DNA of 49,904 nt from Azospira sp. I13 (GTDB lineage Bacteria; Pseudomonadota; Gammaproteobacteria; Burkholderiales; Rhodocyclaceae): contig NZ_BFBP01000012.1 of NCBI RefSeq assembly GCF_003112695.1, forward strand, positions 28,968 through 78,871, given 5' to 3'. Shown piece by piece: positions 1 to 7,538 of this stretch (within the stretch, counting starts at the first letter, position 1; every line of letters starts with the position of its first letter). Below the pieces are notes generated by a model. It did no database searches and was not told the origin of the DNA. It saw only the letters and a program-made list of their open reading frames with translations. A program made the translations under genes and the position numbers.

Positions 1-89
1 GAACCCAGCCGCCAATCCACAGACCACGCCAAACCACGCCCAACGAATCACCCAACAACCCAACAACAAAAACACCCCGCAAACGCGAC

Positions 90-123
90 AAGGGCGCGGG
101 CCTTCTCCAGACCCCGCGCCCTT
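90..123. repeat. GC-rich hairpin, part of a dispersed REP-like element
   Basis: A 10-bp perfect inverted repeat (AAGGGCGCGG / CCGCGCCCTT) surrounds a 14-nt loop. It lies downstream of the leftward gene ending at 181. On the minus strand no T-run follows immediately, so it is a poor intrinsic terminator. The sequence from about 113 to 170 resembles the palindromic element at 7217–7302 (shared CCCCGCGCCC, GCAATG and ACCGCGCCCC blocks in the same order), which suggests a dispersed intergenic repeat. The first ~90 bases of the window show no gene. Confidence 0.45.
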
Positions 124-180
124 GCTCGTTCTCCACGGCAATGGGGGCAAACACCGCGCCCCGCTTGCCTCTCCAGGCAG

Positions 181-411
181 CTACTGCTTCACACCCGTTT
201 CATCCCGCTCCGCCAGTCGGCGCAGCACGAGGGGGAAGAAGCCGCTGATGATGAGGGATACGGCCGTGACCAGCAGGGCGATGCCGGCGCCGCTGTCGGC
301 CAGGATGGGGTGGAGGGCGGTGCCGACGCCGGCCAGGCTGGCGATGGCGGGAATGAGGGAGAGCACGCCGAGGATTTCGCAGACGATGAAGCTGACGGGC
401 AGGTGTTTCAT
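181..411 (-). CDS. small two-helix membrane protein, hypothetical
   Basis: This is a 76-residue protein beginning MKHLPVSFIV. A longer reading frame opens upstream, but its extra N-terminus is Arg/Pro-rich, overlaps the neighbouring gene's 3' end and looks like shadow sequence, so I chose the ATG at 411. Two hydrophobic stretches (about residues 5–28 and 36–60) predict two membrane helices with a short basic/acidic C-tail (RRLAERDETGVKQ). I do not recognise a family. It is the last gene of a leftward group that starts with the DOMON-like and NamZ-like genes, and may simply be co-transcribed with them. No function is assigned. Confidence 0.6.
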   Translation of the reverse strand: MKHLPVSFIVCEILGVLSLIPAIASLAGVGTALHPILADSGAGIALLVTAVSLIISGFFPLVLRRLAERDETGVKQ

Positions 412-503
412 GGGTTCAGGCTCACGAGGAAGACAGGGCAGGGGTGGCAAAGCGGCCGGCGGAGGCCGGGGGCGCAGCATGGCCGCCCCCGGCCTCCGGC
501 GGT

Positions 504-1712
504 TCAGTAACGCAGGAAAGGCCGGCGCGTTTCGGCCCAGGCGGCTTCGTCGGGCCGCACCAGGGCGTCGAAATCCGCCGGGGTGGCGGCGGCATCGTCC
601 ACCCATTCACGCAGCAACGGGCTGCCGTTGATGAGGTCGATGGCCAGGCGGTCCCGCTCGTATTCGTAGGGGAAGTCGCGCCAGATCGGGTAGTCGGGCT
701 GCAGGCGGCGCAGGGCCTTGAAGGCCAGGGTTTGCAGGCGCCAGGGCTGGAAGGCGGCGTGGTCGTAGTGGGCCGGGTCTTCCACGTGGATTTGCACGCC
801 GTGGCAGAGCTTACCGGCGTGCTTGTGGAAGGTGGGCTCGAACCAGCATTCCCGCAGCACGCAGCCCTTGAGCCATGCGGGGGCCAGGGCGCGCATTTCG
901 GCGATGAGGGCGCGGGCGTCGATGTCCGGGGCGCCGAAGAGTTCCAGGGGGCGGGTGGTGCCGCGGCCTTCGGACAGCGTCGTGCCTTCGAGCATCACCG
1001 TGCCGGCGTAGGCCCGGGCCATGGAGAGGTTGGGGGCGTTGGGGCTGGGGTTCACCCAACTACGCTCGCCCAGGGGCCAGCCGTAGCCGGGGGCGGCTTC
1101 GGGCTGCCAGCCGGCCATGGTGATGACCTGGCAATCCACATCCAGCTTGAGGGTGGCGATGAACCAGTGGGCCAGTTCGCCCATGGTGAGGCCGTGGCGC
1201 ATGGGCAGGGGCCCGGCGCCGACGAAGCTCTCCCAGCCCTCGCACAGCAAGAGGCCTTCCACCGGGCGGCCGGCGGGATTGGGGCGGTCCAGCACCCAGA
1301 CGCTCTTGCCGTGCTTGGCCGCCGCTTCGAGCACGTAGCGCAGGGTGGTGATGAAGGTGTAGATGCGGCAGCCCAGGTCCTGCAGATCGACGAGCAGCAC
1401 GTCGAAGCTGTCCATCATGGCGTCCGTGGGCCGGCGCACTTCGCCGTAGAGGCTGAAGACGGGAAGGCCGTGCAGGGGGTCCGTGTAGTCCGGTGACTCC
1501 ACCATGTTGTCCTGCTTGTCGCCGCGCAGGCCGTGCTGGGGGCCGAAGGCGGCGGTGATGTTGAGGTCGGGCAGGGCCGCCAGGGCGTCGAGGGAATGGG
1601 TCAGGTCCCGGGTGACGGAGGCCGGATGGGCGAGGAGGGCAACCCGCTTGCCCGCCAGGGGGCGGCGCAGGGCGGGGTCGGCAAGCAGGCGGTCAAGGCC
1701 AAACTGGATCAT
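504..1712 (-). CDS. namZ: exo-beta-N-acetylmuramidase NamZ-like (DUF1343)
   Basis: This 402-residue protein fits the DUF1343 family throughout. It has the N-terminal LLAHPASVTRDLTH segment, FGPQHGLRGDKQDN (about residues 56–69), SLYGEVRRPT, VDLQDLGCRIYTF, VLDRPNPAGRP (about 141–151) and NLSMARAYAGTVMLEGT with GRGTTRPLELFGAP. The family founder NamZ is an exo-acting muramidase that removes terminal MurNAc from peptidoglycan fragments during cell-wall recycling; assigning that activity here is by family. No signal peptide is visible, whereas many relatives are exported, so a cytoplasmic recycling role is possible. The downstream start of the DOMON-like gene is only 8 bp away, so the two are probably one transcript. 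Confidence 0.8.
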   Translation of the reverse strand: MIQFGLDRLLADPALRRPLAGKRVALLAHPASVTRDLTHSLDALAALPDLNITAAFGPQHGLRGDKQDNMVESPDYTDPLHGLPVFSLYGEVRRPTDAMMDSFDVLLVDLQDLGCRIYTFITTLRYVLEAAAKHGKSVWVLDRPNPAGRPVEGLLLCEGWESFVGAGPLPMRHGLTMGELAHWFIATLKLDVDCQVITMAGWQPEAAPGYGWPLGERSWVNPSPNAPNLSMARAYAGTVMLEGTTLSEGRGTTRPLELFGAPDIDARALIAEMRALAPAWLKGCVLRECWFEPTFHKHAGKLCHGVQIHVEDPAHYDHAAFQPWRLQTLAFKALRRLQPDYPIWRDFPYEYERDRLAIDLINGSPLLREWVDDAAATPADFDALVRPDEAAWAETRRPFLRY

Positions 1713-1720
1713 GGAGTGTC

Positions 1721-2281
1721 CTACAGGTCGGGCAGGGCGAGGGGAAGGGCAAGCGCGAATCCGTCCCGGTGGTGAAAATCAGGTGGGCCAGCGGGGTGGG
1801 CCAGGGCCCAATAGGAGAGCGGGCCTTCCGCCGGCTCCACCACGGTGGTCAGGGCGAGTAGCAGATCACCGGGGCCGGCAGGCAAAGCTTCGGCGGGCAA
1901 GGTAACGCGGAGGCTCAGGCTGCCCTCAGCCCCCTGCCACTCCAGATGCGGCGCAGGCAGGGCCACATGACCCAAACGCTGGCGGTAGGCACCGAAGGCG
2001 TAGCCGGCCCACTGGCCGGAGGGGGAGAAGTTGTACTCCCGATACGCCTCGCCGCCCCGGCGCAGGAAGACCTCGAAACAGGTATGGGCCCACAGCCGGT
2101 CGGGTTCCACCGGCGCGGCCGGCGTCGGCAGGCGCAGGGCGGCCAGGTCGCCGGTGAGGCGGTAGGCCAGTTGCAGGCCGCCGTTGCCTTGGGCGGCCAC
2201 ATCCACCGTAATGCCGGCCACGGCGGGGGCCGGATGGGCGGCATGGGGCACCAGGGTGTAGCGGGCGGGCGTGGCGGTCAT
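1721..2281 (-). CDS. DOMON-like domain protein
   Basis: The protein is 186 residues from the ATG at 2281 (MTATPARYTLVPHAAHPAP). The frame extends 21 residues upstream with a hydrophobic stretch, but the internal ATG fits family starts better. The motifs DRLWAHTCFEVFLRRGG, YREYNFSPSGQWAGYAFGAYR and the C-terminal ALAHPAGPPDFHHRDGF are characteristic of a bacterial DOMON-like beta-sandwich family of unknown role. DOMON folds in general bind haem or sugars, but no ligand can be assigned from sequence. It is transcribed leftward, immediately before the NamZ-like gene, and diverges from the radical SAM gene across a 185-bp promoter region. Confidence 0.7.
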   Translation of the reverse strand: MTATPARYTLVPHAAHPAPAVAGITVDVAAQGNGGLQLAYRLTGDLAALRLPTPAAPVEPDRLWAHTCFEVFLRRGGEAYREYNFSPSGQWAGYAFGAYRQRLGHVALPAPHLEWQGAEGSLSLRVTLPAEALPAGPGDLLLALTTVVEPAEGPLSYWALAHPAGPPDFHHRDGFALALPLALPDL

Positions 2282-2466
2282 GGGCAAAAAGCGCAAAAAC
2301 AGGTCGAAGGCAAAGCAGGCCGGCACAGCGGCCAAAAACGGCAACAGGGGCGAAGTTTAGCCCAGCCCGGGCCGCCCCGGATGCCGCGGGGCCGGCGAAG
2401 GGCCTTACAATTTACGGCCACGCCACCGGCGGCCCTGCACTGCCTACTCAGCCCCTTGCCCTGCCC

Positions 2467-3357
2467 ATGATGCCCATCCGCTACGTCGAACCTGTCTTCC
2501 GCCCGCCCAGCGAGGCCGAATCCCTGATCCTGCCCGTCACCGACGGCTGCTCCTGGAACCAGTGCACCTTCTGCGAGATGTACACCGCCCCCCAGAAGCG
2601 CTTCCGCGCCCGGGAGGAGGAAGAGGTGCTGGAGAGCATCCGCCGCGTCGGCGAGCAATACGGCGACCGGGTGCGGCGGGTTTTCCTCGCCGACGGCGAC
2701 GCCCTGGTGCTGCCCACCCGGCGCCTCCTGGCCTATCTGGAAGCCATCCGCAGCCACCTGCCGGCAGTACGGCGCATCTCCAGCTACTGCCTGCCGCGCA
2801 ACCTGCGCAAGAAGTCGGTGGAGGAAATCAAGGCGCTGAAGGAAGCCGGCCTCTCCATGGCCTACGTCGGCGCCGAATCCGGCGACGACCTGGTGCTGGA
2901 GAAGGTGAACAAGGGCGAGACCTTCGACAGCACCCGGGAGGCCCTGGAGAAGCTGGGGGAAGCCGGCATCACCCGCTCGGTGATGATTCTCAACGGTCTG
3001 GGGGGCAGCGCCCATTGGCAGCAACATGCGGAAAACTCCGCTCGCCTGGCCAACGCCACCCAGCCCGAATACCTGGCCACCCTGGTGGTGAGTTTTCCCA
3101 TGGGGGAAGAGCGCTTCCGCGCCGATTACCCGGAGTGGGAGCCCCTGGACCAGACCGGCCTGTTCCGCGAGATGGAACGCTTTCTCTCCCACCTGCAACT
3201 GAAGCGCACCGTCTTCCGCAGCGACCACGCCTCCAACTGGCTGGTGCTGAAGGGCAACCTGCCCACGGACCAGGACAAGCTGCTGGCCCAGGTGCGCGCC
3301 GCCCTGGCCGACCCGGCCCACGCCCCCCTGCGGCCCGCCTGGGCCCGGGGCCTGTGA
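2467..3357 (+). CDS. radical SAM family protein
   Basis: This 296-residue protein carries an N-terminal iron–sulfur motif, CSWNQCTFCEMY (about residues 25–36). The spacing is C-x4-C-x2-C, one residue longer than the canonical C-x3-C-x2-C. Downstream are the radical SAM barrel features FLADGDALVL, AYVGAESGDD (about 139–148) and a GLGGS loop. The spacing and the TFCEMY follow-on match a distinct group of uncharacterised bacterial radical SAM proteins; the substrate is unknown. It begins with two consecutive ATG codons and leads a rightward cluster with the PACE transporter (10 bp later), ROK kinase and MOSC protein. No substrate-binding accessory domain is visible. Confidence 0.8.
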   Translation: MMPIRYVEPVFRPPSEAESLILPVTDGCSWNQCTFCEMYTAPQKRFRAREEEEVLESIRRVGEQYGDRVRRVFLADGDALVLPTRRLLAYLEAIRSHLPAVRRISSYCLPRNLRKKSVEEIKALKEAGLSMAYVGAESGDDLVLEKVNKGETFDSTREALEKLGEAGITRSVMILNGLGGSAHWQQHAENSARLANATQPEYLATLVVSFPMGEERFRADYPEWEPLDQTGLFREMERFLSHLQLKRTVFRSDHASNWLVLKGNLPTDQDKLLAQVRAALADPAHAPLRPAWARGL

Positions 3358-3367
3358 GGCAGATGCC

Positions 3368-3832
3368 ATGAGCCACGGTGTGCCCCTGCGCAGCTTCAAG
3401 GACCGGGTCCGCCAGGTGGCCCTCTTCGAACTGCTCGGCCTGCTGCTCATCACCCCGGGCTTCGCCTGGGTCTCGGGCCAGTCCATGGAAAGCGCCCTGG
3501 GCCTGCTGGCGGTGCTGTCCCTCATGGCCGCTCTGTGGAACGGCGGCTACAACACGGCGGTGGACTGGCTGCAGGCCCACCACTTCGGCACCCGGGCCGA
3601 CCAGCGCGGCTGGCGCGGCCGCATCCTGCACGCCCTGTGCTTCGAGGGCGGCCTGCTGCTGCTCACCCTGCCGGTGATCGTCGCCTGGACCGACCTCGGC
3701 TGGTGGGCCGCCCTGGTGGCGGACCTGGGCCTGGCCCTGGTCTACACCGCCTACGCCTTCGTCTTCAACCTGGCCTACGACCGGCTCTTCCCCATCGTCG
3801 CCGTCGCCGCCCCTCCACGGGAGGACACTTGA
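3368..3832 (+). CDS. PACE-family multidrug efflux transporter
   Basis: The 154-residue protein consists of two tandem bacterial transmembrane pair (BTP) domains, four helices in all. The repeats show the family hallmarks: FKDRVRQVALFELLGLLLITP and LMAALWNGGYNTAVDW in the first, RGRILHALCFEGGLLLLTLPV and YAFVFNLAYDRLFP in the second. PACE proteins such as AceI export chlorhexidine and related biocides by proton exchange at the inner membrane; the substrate here is inferred only from family. The start ATG lies 10 bp after the radical SAM stop, and the TGA stop overlaps the ATG of the ROK kinase by one base, so the genes are translationally coupled. Confidence 0.85.
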   Translation: MSHGVPLRSFKDRVRQVALFELLGLLLITPGFAWVSGQSMESALGLLAVLSLMAALWNGGYNTAVDWLQAHHFGTRADQRGWRGRILHALCFEGGLLLLTLPVIVAWTDLGWWAALVADLGLALVYTAYAFVFNLAYDRLFPIVAVAAPPREDT

Positions 3833-4791
3833 TGCGCATCGGCATTGACCTGGGCGGCACCAAGATCGAGATCGTCGCTCTGGGCGACGACGGGGAGGAA
3901 TTGCTGCGTCGGCGGGTGGCCACCCCCCAGGGGGATTACCGCGCCACCGTTGCCACGGTGGCCCAGCTGGTGGAGGCGGCGGAGCAGGCCCTGCATGGCC
4001 GGGGCACGGTGGGGGTGGGTATGCCGGGGGCCGTTTCCAGCCTCACCGGCTGCATCAAGAACGCCAATTCCACCTGCCTCATCGGCCAGCCCCTGCAGCG
4101 GGATCTGCAAACCCTGCTGCAACGGGAGGTGCGCCTGGCCAATGACGCCAACTGCTTTGCCCTGTCGGAGGCGGTGGATGGGGCCGGGCACGGTGCCCGC
4201 TCCGTTTTCGGCGTCATCCTCGGCACCGGGGTGGGGGGCGGCATCGTCCTCGATGGCCGGGTGCTGACGGGGGCCAACGGCATTGCCGGGGAGTGGGGCC
4301 ACATTCCCCTGCCGGCCCCCCAGGCAGAGGACCTGCCCCTGCCGCCCTGTTACTGCGGGCGCCTGGGCTGTGTCGAAACCTATCTTTCCGGCCCCGGGCT
4401 GGTGGCGGATTACCTGCGGCAGGGCGGGGCGTCGGAAGCGGGGGGTGATACGGGCCTCGATACGGGCCTGAATACCGCCCTCGATGCCGCCGCCATCGCC
4501 GCCCGGGCAGCGGCGGGGGATGCCCGCTGCGAAGCCGCCCTGCAACGCTACGAAGCCCGCCTGGCGCGGGCCTTGGCCACGGTCATCAACATTCTCGACC
4601 CGCAAGTGATCGTCCTGGGAGGCGGCCTTTCCCGGCTGGAGCGGCTCTACACCCGGGTGCCCGCCCTGTGGGCGCCCCACGTCTTTTCCGACCATATCGC
4701 CACCCGGCTGCTGCCACCCCGCCACGGCGATTCATCCGGCGTGCGGGGCGCCGCCTGCCTGTGGCCGGCCGACCCGGCCACGCAACCTTGA
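3832..4791 (+). CDS. ROK-family sugar kinase (fructokinase/GlcNAc kinase type)
   Basis: This 319-residue kinase has an N-terminal phosphate-binding loop (IDLGGTKIE, residues 5–13), the NDAN motif with the probable catalytic Asp105, GTGVGGG (131–137), EWGH (154–157) and the zinc-binding C-x-C-x4-C of the ROK signature (CYCGRLGC, 173–180). ROK enzymes phosphorylate hexoses or N-acetylhexosamines; fructokinase (Mak-like) and NagK-like activities are equally plausible. A short in-frame tandem repeat (about 4444–4490, encoding Asp-Thr-Gly-Leu-type units) lies in a surface loop and looks like a recent local expansion. The start ATG overlaps the preceding stop (TGATG). Confidence 0.85.
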   Translation: MRIGIDLGGTKIEIVALGDDGEELLRRRVATPQGDYRATVATVAQLVEAAEQALHGRGTVGVGMPGAVSSLTGCIKNANSTCLIGQPLQRDLQTLLQREVRLANDANCFALSEAVDGAGHGARSVFGVILGTGVGGGIVLDGRVLTGANGIAGEWGHIPLPAPQAEDLPLPPCYCGRLGCVETYLSGPGLVADYLRQGGASEAGGDTGLDTGLNTALDAAAIAARAAAGDARCEAALQRYEARLARALATVINILDPQVIVLGGGLSRLERLYTRVPALWAPHVFSDHIATRLLPPRHGDSSGVRGAACLWPADPATQP

Positions 4792-4799
4792 GGAAAGCC

Positions 4800-5501
4800 A
4801 TGTCCCTGATCGTCACCCGCCTCGCCGTCGGCCCCGTCGGCGCCCTGCCCGAAGGCCGCCCCACGGCCATCTACAAGGAGGCCGTGAGCGGCCCCCTGGC
4901 CATCGGCCCCGAGGGCCTGGCCGGCGACGCCCAGGCCGACCGGCGGGTGCATGGCGGCCCGGACAAGGCCATCCACCTCTACCCCGCCGATCATTACCCT
5001 CGCCTCGCCGCCGCCTTCCCGGATGCGGCAGCCACCCTGGTGGCCGGCAGCCTAGGGGAAAACCTCTCGGTGGCCGGGGTGACGGAGGCGGATGCCTGCA
5101 TCGGCGACATCTACGCCTTCGGCAGCGCCCGCCTGCAAATCTCCCAGCCCCGGGCGCCCTGCTGGAAAATCGACTCCCGCCACGGGGTGGACGGCATGGC
5201 CCAGCTGATCGCCGAGCAGGGCATCACCGGCTGGTATTTCCGGGTGCTGGAAAACGGCCAAGCCCAGGTCGGCGATACCCTGGCGCTGCTGCAACGCAAC
5301 CCTGACCCCATCTCCATCGCCAGCCTGTGGCAGGGCTGGCAGGAACACCGCCCGCCCCTGGAGCTACTGGACCGCCTGGCCACCACGCCGGGCCTCACCG
5401 CCGACTGGGCGCGGCGCCTCAAGCAACGGGCGGACTGGCTGCGGGCCAATCCCCAGACCCCGGCTGCCAACGCCACCACCTGGCACCCGCGCCGGGATTA
5501 G
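4800..5501 (+). CDS. MOSC domain protein, YiiM-like
   Basis: The 233-residue protein starts at the ATG nine bases after the kinase stop. The N-terminal part is a MOSC beta-barrel: EGLAGDAQADRRVHGGPDKAIHLYPADHY, then GSLGENLSVAG and the conserved Cys in ISQPRAPCWKID. The C-terminal ~60 residues (ISIASLWQGWQEH to the LKQRADWLR helix) resemble the three-helix extension of YiiM. YiiM proteins are implicated in molybdenum-cofactor-dependent reduction of N-hydroxylated compounds, which makes this a probable detoxification enzyme. It is the last gene of the rightward cluster. Confidence 0.85.
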   Translation: MSLIVTRLAVGPVGALPEGRPTAIYKEAVSGPLAIGPEGLAGDAQADRRVHGGPDKAIHLYPADHYPRLAAAFPDAAATLVAGSLGENLSVAGVTEADACIGDIYAFGSARLQISQPRAPCWKIDSRHGVDGMAQLIAEQGITGWYFRVLENGQAQVGDTLALLQRNPDPISIASLWQGWQEHRPPLELLDRLATTPGLTADWARRLKQRADWLRANPQTPAANATTWHPRRD

Positions 5502-5673
5502 GCGCGGGAAGCCGGGAGCCGGGATAAGGGATAAGGGGATAACGGCAGGAAATCGTGGCCTGGATTTTTGGCTTCGATGGCCGGGCCTTGATTCGAGCCT
5601 GACTCGGCACCGGGCCGCAACAGGGCAAGCGTAGCGGCCATCGGCAGGTCCCTCAGGTCTGGCCGCCCCCATG

Positions 5674-5709
5674 AAAAAGGGGCACCGGGGTAGCCATCCC
5701 CGGTGCCCC
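5674..5709 (-). terminator. Rho-independent terminator of the EF-hand gene
   Basis: A 12-bp perfect GC-rich stem (GGGGCACCGGGG / CCCCGGTGCCCC) has a 7-nt loop. On the minus strand it is followed by five T residues (plus-strand A74–A78). It sits 57 bp beyond the stop of the leftward gene at 5766. Confidence 0.85.
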
Positions 5710-5765
5710 GATGCCATCGCCCCTGGGGCGACCGCCATGAAGCCGGGCGCCAGCCGGCGCCGCCC

Positions 5766-6989
5766 TCAGGCCGCTGCGGAACGGGCCTCGCTGCCAGCCG
5801 GGCGGGTGGCCAGATCCACCTGCTGCAATGCCCCGGCGCGGCCATCTTCCGACAGCCAGAGGCCGGTCTGGCGCACCTGGGCCTGGGTCTCCCGGGCCTC
5901 ATCCTTGAGGCTGAACTGGCTATCCACCGAGCCCAGCCAGAGGGCGCCCACGCCGGCCTCCTGCAGGGTCTGCAACTGGCCGCCGGCCTTGTCGTCCTTG
6001 CCGCCTTTACCATCGTTGCCTTCGCCGCCGGGCCGCCAGACGCGCAGGTCGGCGTAGATGGCGTCGGCCTCGTCGATCCAGTTGTTGCCGTCGCTGTCGT
6101 AGGCCTTCAGGTCGGCAAAGCCGTTGCCCGAATCGGCGCCGAACAGTTCCTTGCCATTGTTGATGACGCCATCCTTGTTGCGGTCGAGGGCCAGGAAGGC
6201 GCTGCTGCGGCCCAGGCCGGCCACGGACTCGGCCTTGCCGTCGCTATCCAGATCGAAGTCGAAGCGGGTATCCGCCAGCTCCGCCGCCTTGCCGTCGAAG
6301 TTCAGCACCAGGGGGTCTTTCAGCACCAGGGAGCTGCCCTTGCTGTCGTTCTGGTACTCCGCCTCGAAGCTGCGCTGCATGGCCACCTCCAGATCGAAGT
6401 CGATGCAGCGGCCATCCTTGGTGCGCACCGTGCCGCTGGCGCAGACCTGGGTGGATTCGCTCTCCTTGACCTTGAAGGAGGTGCTGCTCTCCCAGTCCAG
6501 CACCATGATCTGGGGCGAGCGGGGCACCGCCTGCACGGCCTTGCCCGGCGGGCAGTCCTTGCCGCCCTGGCCACCCGCTCCTCCTGAACCACCCGCTCCT
6601 CCCAGGCCGGCCAGGGGGTCGCTGCTGCCGCTGCCCTGGCCCGTGCCGGAACCGGCAGCCTTTTCCTTCTCCGCCGCCAGCAGGGCGAAGAGCTGGGTGA
6701 TGAGGTCCTGCAGCATCAGGTCCACCCGCCGCCGCCGGTCTTCACCGCTGCTGGCCAGGGCGCCGGCGCTCCAGCTTTCCGACAGCTCGGCCAGGGGGTC
6801 CCAGCTGCCGCCGGCCTGCTGCTGCCAATCCTGGGGCAGGGCCTTACCTTCCTTGCGGAAGGTTTCCATCATGTCCTTGAAGTTCTGCCATTGGCCCTGG
6901 CTGGTGACCCGGGTCGTGGTGCGCAGCTCGCTTTCTTCGCTGGCCGTGCGCTGGCAGCTGATATCCACCTGGCAATCCTGGATTTTCAT
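5766..6989 (-). CDS. EF-hand/VCBS-like calcium-binding protein, hypothetical
   Basis: This is a 407-residue acidic protein. The first ~110 residues are polar and helical (MKIQDCQVDISCQRTASEES...). A Gly/Ser-rich linker follows (about 112–146). The C-terminal half carries several calcium-loop motifs: FDLDSDGKAE, LALDRNKDGVINNGKELFG and YDSDGNNWIDEADAIY, which read as D-x-D/N-x-D-G EF-hand or dockerin-like loops. No Sec signal peptide is visible, so any export would be by a leaderless route. The overall layout resembles conserved proteobacterial proteins of unknown role with the segment LDRNKDGxINxGxELFG. It is monocistronic, with its own terminator. Confidence 0.75.
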   Translation of the reverse strand: MKIQDCQVDISCQRTASEESELRTTTRVTSQGQWQNFKDMMETFRKEGKALPQDWQQQAGGSWDPLAELSESWSAGALASSGEDRRRRVDLMLQDLITQLFALLAAEKEKAAGSGTGQGSGSSDPLAGLGGAGGSGGAGGQGGKDCPPGKAVQAVPRSPQIMVLDWESSTSFKVKESESTQVCASGTVRTKDGRCIDFDLEVAMQRSFEAEYQNDSKGSSLVLKDPLVLNFDGKAAELADTRFDFDLDSDGKAESVAGLGRSSAFLALDRNKDGVINNGKELFGADSGNGFADLKAYDSDGNNWIDEADAIYADLRVWRPGGEGNDGKGGKDDKAGGQLQTLQEAGVGALWLGSVDSQFSLKDEARETQAQVRQTGLWLSEDGRAGALQQVDLATRPAGSEARSAAA

Positions 6990-7216
6990 TATCGACTCCT
7001 CGCAAAACCGGCCGGAAGGTGGCCGGGGACCTTCCTTTGCAAGAGGCTTGCCAGGGCGCGACGATCACGTAGAAACCAGGGGTTGGCGGGGATGAGGCGG
7101 TCACCGGCCGGCCATGCCGCCAGCGCCGGCGGCGGAAGCTGCCGTGTCGGCGGCAAGGAGGGCCGGGCCGATACCCGGTAGCCGGTGCCAGACAACTTTT
7201 CACAGATGCCCGGAGA

Positions 7217-7302
7217 GGCAATAGGGACGCGGACATGCCCGTGACCCCGCGCCCTGCTTGCCTCCCAGGGGCAATGCCAGGAAGAACCGCGCCCCTATTG
7301 CC
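7217..7302. repeat. REP-like palindromic element with 16-bp arms
   Basis: The arms GGCAATAGGGACGCGG (7217–7232) and CCGCGCCCCTATTGCC (7287–7302) are inverted with one mismatch. They enclose about 54 GC-rich bases that can fold further. A degenerate relative is present at about 90–170. Palindromic architecture, an extragenic position and two copies suggest a REP/BIME-type repeat rather than a gene-specific regulator. Confidence 0.6.
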
Positions 7303-7385
7303 GCGCCGGGCAGGTCGGAGCATAGAAATCAGCAGACAACGCTTGTTTGCGCCGCTTCCGCCAAATGCCCGGGGACGTCGCGTAG

Positions 7386-7422
7386 AAAAAGGAAAAGGCC
7401 GGGGCAAGTTCCGGCCTTTTCC
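7386..7422 (-). terminator. Rho-independent terminator of the OYE reductase gene
   Basis: A perfect 12-bp stem (GGAAAAGGCCGG / CCGGCCTTTTCC) has an 8-nt loop. On the minus strand it is followed by TTTTT. It is about 115 bp beyond the stop of the leftward reductase gene at 7539. Confidence 0.8.
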
Positions 7423-7538
7423 TATTCTCTGCGCTTGCCAGACTTGGCTCAGCGATCTGCAACAACGCCCCGGTCCCACGCCGCCGACATGCCTGAACGC
7501 AGGCCAGTGGCGGCCAGCGGTGGCGGCGGGGCTGCCCC

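Larger units (their letters stand above)
6990..7538. other. 549-bp intergenic region
   Basis: No convincing gene lies here; the reading frames are GC-biased shadows. The region contains the upstream region of the leftward EF-hand gene, an 86-bp palindromic element (7217–7302) and a strong terminator for the leftward reductase gene (7386–7422). I could not pick a promoter for the EF-hand gene with confidence. Confidence 0.6.

Noticed and set aside
90-180. c-di-GMP riboswitch in the GC-rich elements
   Set aside because: The blocks lack the GEMM core and simply resemble the palindromic repeat at 7.2 kb.
444-1496. 350-residue plus-strand frame opposite the NamZ gene
   Set aside because: It is antisense to a well-conserved family and Gly/Val/His-rich, with no recognised domain.
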